In this document: piece after piece, positions 6,921 to 9,345 of the stretch
Layout: each line of letters starts with the position of its first letter
Position numbering within the stretch: the first letter of the stretch is position 1
NCBI GenBank assembly: GCA_023253295.1
Contig: JALRGZ010000031.1
Coordinates: forward strand, 1-9,345
Source of the DNA: Flavobacterium sp.
Lineage (GTDB): Bacteria; Bacteroidota; Bacteroidia; Flavobacteriales; Flavobacteriaceae
DNA length: 9,345 nucleotides
Reading direction: 5' to 3'
Translations under genes and position numbers: made by a program
Notes under the pieces: model-generated
Databases searched by the model: none
What the model was told of the DNA's origin: nothing
Seen by the model: the letters and a program-made list of their open reading frames with translations, nothing else

Positions 6921-7793
6921 ATGGATAAAAAGTGTTTTCAATTTTCGAAAGAGCAACAGAAAGGGATTTTAGGTTTTTTCTTTGTTGTGATTGTTATTCA
7001 ATGGGTTTGTTTGTTTGTGGATTTTAAGCCAGTTCCAGTTGAAGGTTTAGGAAAACAACAATGGCTTTCTTTGGAAACTCAAATAGATTCAATGGAAAAC
7101 CAATTAATAAAGAATGGAAGGAAAATATATCCTTTTAATCCCAATTTTATTTCGGATTATAAAGCCTATCAATTGGGGATGTCGGTTGCTGAAATTGATC
7201 GGCTATTTGCTTTTCGAAAACAAAATAAATATGTGAATTCAGTAGAGGAATTTCAGAAGGTAACAGGTGTTAATGATTCTTTACTGGCTGTGATGGCTCC
7301 ATATTTTAAATTTCCTGATTGGGTTAAGAATAAAACGACTTCAAAATTGGTTGGTTTTTCAAATTCAAATTCATTTCCGAAGAAAGAAAAAAAAATAGTT
7401 AAAGATATCAATCAGGCTTCTCAGGAAGATTTGATGAAAATTTATGGGATAGGTGAGGCGCTTTCGATGCGAATATTGAAATTTAAAGAGAGTTTAGGTG
7501 TTTTTGTTTCTATGGAACAAATGAAAGATGTTTGGGGGTTATCACCAGAAGTTGTGGAACGGTTAAATGCTGATTTTAAAGTTAGCACAGTTTCGGGTAT
7601 TAAAAAACTAGACATTAATAATGCTTCGGTAAAAGAACTGGCGCAATTTCCGTATTTCAAATATAATCTGGCTCGGGAGATTGTTATTTATCGGACGATG
7701 AATGGTGAAATTAAAAATCCTGCCGATTTAACAAAAATAAAAGGAATGCCTATTGAAAATGCAAATATTATAGCCTTATATTTGGACTTTTAA
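6921..7793 (+). CDS. Membrane-anchored helix-hairpin-helix (ComEA-like) protein
   Basis: A 290-residue protein with a short basic N-terminus, one membrane segment (about residues 15-35, GILGFFFVVIVIQWVCLF), a linker, and three related helix-hairpin-helix modules at about 71-131, 162-220 and 230-290. Each module begins with a P/I-N-x-A-like turn: PFNPNF, DINQASQEDL and DINNASVKEL. Module 2 has the clearest hairpin (IYGIGEALSMRILKFKE). Module 1 (LGMSVAEIDRLFAFRK) and module 3 (FPYFKYNLAREIVIYR) are more diverged. Such modules bind DNA backbone without sequence specificity. ComEA, the periplasmic DNA-uptake receptor, has the same anchor-plus-HHH layout but usually fewer modules, so a DNA-binding envelope protein is likely but competence is not shown. 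It lies 14 nt before the acyl-CoA dehydrogenase gene and is probably co-transcribed with it. No clear promoter is seen in 6774-6920 on this strand. Confidence 0.85.
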   Translation: MDKKCFQFSKEQQKGILGFFFVVIVIQWVCLFVDFKPVPVEGLGKQQWLSLETQIDSMENQLIKNGRKIYPFNPNFISDYKAYQLGMSVAEIDRLFAFRKQNKYVNSVEEFQKVTGVNDSLLAVMAPYFKFPDWVKNKTTSKLVGFSNSNSFPKKEKKIVKDINQASQEDLMKIYGIGEALSMRILKFKESLGVFVSMEQMKDVWGLSPEVVERLNADFKVSTVSGIKKLDINNASVKELAQFPYFKYNLAREIVIYRTMNGEIKNPADLTKIKGMPIENANIIALYLDF

Positions 7794-7807
7794 AATAACA
7801 AACCACA

Positions 7808-8953
7808 ATGATGTATTTTGATTCTAGTGAAACGCAAAATATGATTGCTCAATCCATCAGGGATTTTGCAGAAAAAAATATAAGACCTTATATAATGGAA
7901 TGGGATGAGGCTCAAATTTTTCCGGTTCCTTTATTTAAACAACTAGGAGAGATGGGTTTTATGGGGATTTTAGTTCCCGAAGAACTGGGAGGTGCGGGAT
8001 TAGGCTATCACGAATACATTACTATAGTAGAGGAAATTTCAAAAGTAGATCCGTCAATTGGATTGTCGGTAGCGGCACATAATTCGTTATGTACGAATCA
8101 TATTTTGACTTTTGGGAATGAAGAGCAAAAAAAGAGATGGATTCCTAAGTTAGTAACAGGAGAACATATTGGTGCCTGGGGGTTGACGGAACATAATACA
8201 GGTTCGGATGCTGCGGGAATGAATACTACAGCTAAAAGAGATGGTGATTATTGGATTGTCAACGGAGCAAAGAATTTTATTACTCATGCTATTTCGGGAG
8301 ATATTGCTGTTGTAATTGTTCGTACCGGCGAAAAAGGAGATTCTCGAGGGATGACTGCTTTTGTATTTGAAAAAGGTATGCCTGGATTTTCATCTGGTAA
8401 AAAAGAAAATAAATTAGGAATGCGTGCCAGCGAAACGGCTGAATTGGTTTTTGATAATTGTCGTATTCCGGATGCCAATAGATTAGGGGAAGTAGGTGAA
8501 GGTTTTATTCAGGCGATGAAAATTTTAGATGGAGGCCGAATTTCTATTGGAGCCTTATCTTTAGGAATTGCTAAAGGAGCTTATGAAGCGGCATTAAAAT
8601 ATTCTAAGGAAAGACATCAGTTTGGAAAACCAATTTCCGAATTTCAAGGCGTTTCTTTTAAATTAGCGGATATGGCTACCGAAATTGAAGCTTCAGAATT
8701 ATTATTGCATAAGGCGGCTTTCTTAAAAGAACAACATCGTCCAGTTACTACTGCGGGAGCTATGGCAAAGATGTATGCTTCGGAAGTATGTGTGAAAGTG
8801 GCTAATGATGCAGTTCAAATTCATGGTGGTTATGGTTTTACTAAAGATTTTCCTGTGGAGAAGTTTTATCGTGATGCAAAATTATGTACGATAGGTGAAG
8901 GAACAACCGAAATTCAAAAAGTAGTAATCTCGAGAAATATCTTGAAAGGTTAA
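7808..8953 (+). CDS. Acyl-CoA dehydrogenase (short/branched-chain type)
   Basis: An FAD flavoenzyme of 381 residues (380 if the second ATG at 7811 is used) that introduces the alpha-beta double bond in acyl-CoA, the first step of fatty-acid or branched-chain amino-acid breakdown, passing electrons to ETF. The N-terminal helical domain ends near 120. The first family signature GAWGLTEHNTGSD is at 122-134, the beta-domain follows to about 235, and the second signature QFGKPISEFQGVSFKLADMA is at 271-290. IHGGYGF (338-344) is the FAD contact, and the catalytic base is E364 in IGEGTTEIQ. Length and the C-terminal position of the glutamate fit the SCAD/butyryl-CoA type, but chain-length preference cannot be fixed. 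The gene is intact and is the last one of clear flavobacterial character before the composition change. No terminator follows. Confidence 0.96.
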   Translation: MMYFDSSETQNMIAQSIRDFAEKNIRPYIMEWDEAQIFPVPLFKQLGEMGFMGILVPEELGGAGLGYHEYITIVEEISKVDPSIGLSVAAHNSLCTNHILTFGNEEQKKRWIPKLVTGEHIGAWGLTEHNTGSDAAGMNTTAKRDGDYWIVNGAKNFITHAISGDIAVVIVRTGEKGDSRGMTAFVFEKGMPGFSSGKKENKLGMRASETAELVFDNCRIPDANRLGEVGEGFIQAMKILDGGRISIGALSLGIAKGAYEAALKYSKERHQFGKPISEFQGVSFKLADMATEIEASELLLHKAAFLKEQHRPVTTAGAMAKMYASEVCVKVANDAVQIHGGYGFTKDFPVEKFYRDAKLCTIGEGTTEIQKVVISRNILKG

Positions 8954-8995
8954 GGGTAAAGGGGGGCTCTTATTATTGTAATAGCAGAAAAATAT
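8954..8995. other. Probable junction between flavobacterial and foreign sequence
   Basis: Downstream of the acyl-CoA dehydrogenase stop there is a G-run (six G at 8961-8966), then within about 40 bases the sequence enters a PanB-like reading frame lacking its first two thirds. The frame is open from 8960 (stop TAA at 8957-8959) but only resembles PanB from roughly 8987. By hand count 9001-9345 is about 48% G+C (165 of 345), against 41% in 8701-8820 and about 28% in a porin line (2041-2100). No inverted repeat, target duplication or integrase is seen. The break is most simply an assembly chimera; recombination is the alternative. The exact base of the join cannot be fixed. Confidence 0.6.
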
Positions 8996-9220
8996 TTGTT
9001 CACAGAAGACGTCTGTGGATATGGCAAGAACCACAAACCACGCCACGGTAAAATGTATCGCAATTTTGCACCTGAGCTTGAGCGTTTACAATCAGAACGC
9101 ATTGCCGCGTTTAAAGAGTTTAAGGCAGATGTAGATCAGGGTGGTTATCCTGGCGCGGAACATTCCGTTGCAATCAAAGACGATGAATTCGATGCCTTTA
9201 TGAAAAAGGTGCAAGGCTAA
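8996..9220 (+). CDS. panB: C-terminal fragment of a PanB-like ketopantoate hydroxymethyltransferase
   Basis: Only the last ~75-85 residues remain of an enzyme normally near 265-280 residues. The whole protein would transfer a hydroxymethyl group from methylene-tetrahydrofolate to 2-oxoisovalerate, in pantothenate/CoA synthesis. The fragment shows YLFTEDVCGY (frame continued 5' of the TTG at 8996), then HKPRHGKMYRNF, a helical LERLQSERIAAFKEFKADV, and GGYPGAEHS, which matches the family ending of the form GxFPxxEHSF. It then has an extra DDEFDAFMKKVQG tail. The TIM-barrel N-terminal part with the metal and substrate sites is missing, so the fragment is not functional as it stands. TTG 8996 is not a believable native start. 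Codons are C-rich (GAC, GTC, GGC, CGC), unlike the genes to the left. Its stop overlaps the next start (TAATG), so its 3' context looks native to another genome. Confidence 0.55.
   Translation: MFTEDVCGYGKNHKPRHGKMYRNFAPELERLQSERIAAFKEFKADVDQGGYPGAEHSVAIKDDEFDAFMKKVQG
9205..9211 (+). promoter_or_regulatory. Shine-Dalgarno-like site before the oxidoreductase start
   Basis: AAAGGTG at 9205-9211 lies 8 nt before the ATG at 9220, close to the classical AAGGAG pattern and spacing. None of the starts in the flavobacterial part shows such a site, which fits the view that this end comes from a lineage using SD-led translation. Confidence 0.4.
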
Positions 9221-9345
9221 TGGTACGCATCGGTGTTGTTGGATACGGAACGGGTGGTCAGCATTTTCACACGCCGTTTGTTGCCGCTGCCAAGAATTGT
9301 GAACTGGCGGGAATTGTCGCGCGTGCAGACGAAACAATTGCTAAA
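9220..9345 (+). CDS. Gfo/Idh/MocA-family NAD(P)-dependent oxidoreductase, N-terminal part only
   Basis: The first 42 residues of a predicted Rossmann-fold dehydrogenase that runs off the right edge. MVRIGVVGYGTGGQHFHTPF carries the dinucleotide-binding loop GYGTGG after a first beta-strand, followed by the HTPF segment typical of the Gfo/Idh/MocA family, and ELAGIVAR is the second strand. Members oxidise or reduce sugars, inositols and related polyols with NAD(P); the substrate is not predictable from this piece. The ATG overlaps the PanB-like stop by one base (TAATG), suggesting translational coupling in one operon. Base composition and codon use match the PanB-like fragment, not the genes left of 8953. 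Confidence 0.75.
   Translation, partial: MVRIGVVGYGTGGQHFHTPFVAAAKNCELAGIVARADETIAK

Noticed and set aside
7442..8478. Minus-strand open frames at 7442-7660 and 8284-8478
   Set aside because: Antisense to the HHH and acyl-CoA dehydrogenase genes, no recognisable motif.
9092..9337. Minus-strand open frame of 81 codons at the right end
   Set aside because: Opposite to the PanB-like and Gfo/Idh/MocA frames, which carry real motifs (EHS ending, GYGTGG loop).
1..9345. CRISPR array, tRNA/rRNA gene, riboswitch, toxin-antitoxin, phage or defence system
   Set aside because: No regularly spaced repeats, cloverleaf or CCA-type ends, and no gene family of these systems seen on either strand.

Overview
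The first ~8.95 kb look like chromosomal DNA of a Bacteroidota bacterium, most likely Flavobacterium or a close relative. The evidence is low G+C with A/T-ending codons, no Shine-Dalgarno sequences before the starts, promoter-like boxes of the Bacteroidota form TAnnTTTG, and gene families typical of this group (Porin_10-type porin, DUF2851, PspC-only small protein). This is ordinary housekeeping and accessory chromosome. I found no CRISPR array, defence island, phage or RNA gene.

Layout. Bases 1-153 hold no convincing gene. They contain a possible insertion-sequence end at the extreme left edge and short tandem repeats. rnhB (RNase HII) reads leftward from 813. Diverging from it is a rightward run of four genes: a signal-peptide-bearing outer-membrane porin (986-2941), a DEDDh 3'-5' exonuclease 7 nt later, a DUF2851 protein and a 75-residue PspC-domain membrane protein. 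A good promoter candidate lies at 904-937 before the porin. The run ends at a symmetrical hairpin terminator (5082-5116), which also serves the converging amino-acid permease (leftward, starting at 6773). The permease has its own promoter candidate at 6803-6835. Diverging from it is a rightward pair separated by 14 nt: a membrane-anchored helix-hairpin-helix protein and an acyl-CoA dehydrogenase.

The last ~350 bases are different. After the acyl-CoA dehydrogenase stop (8953) the sequence passes into DNA of about 48% G+C with C-ending codons and a Shine-Dalgarno-like site. It encodes the C-terminal end of a PanB-like ketopantoate hydroxymethyltransferase with no N-terminal part, overlapping by one base the start of a Gfo/Idh/MocA-type oxidoreductase that runs off the window. 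The abrupt 5' truncation with an intact downstream gene arrangement is best explained by a chimeric join with DNA of another bacterium (assembly artefact). A real recombination or transfer junction is less likely. This join is the most noteworthy thing in the window.

Several starts were moved inward: rnhB to 813 and the DUF2851 gene to 3507 (ATG instead of TTG), the PspC gene to 4838 and the permease to 6773 (family-like N-termini and, for the permease, a promoter inside the longer frame).
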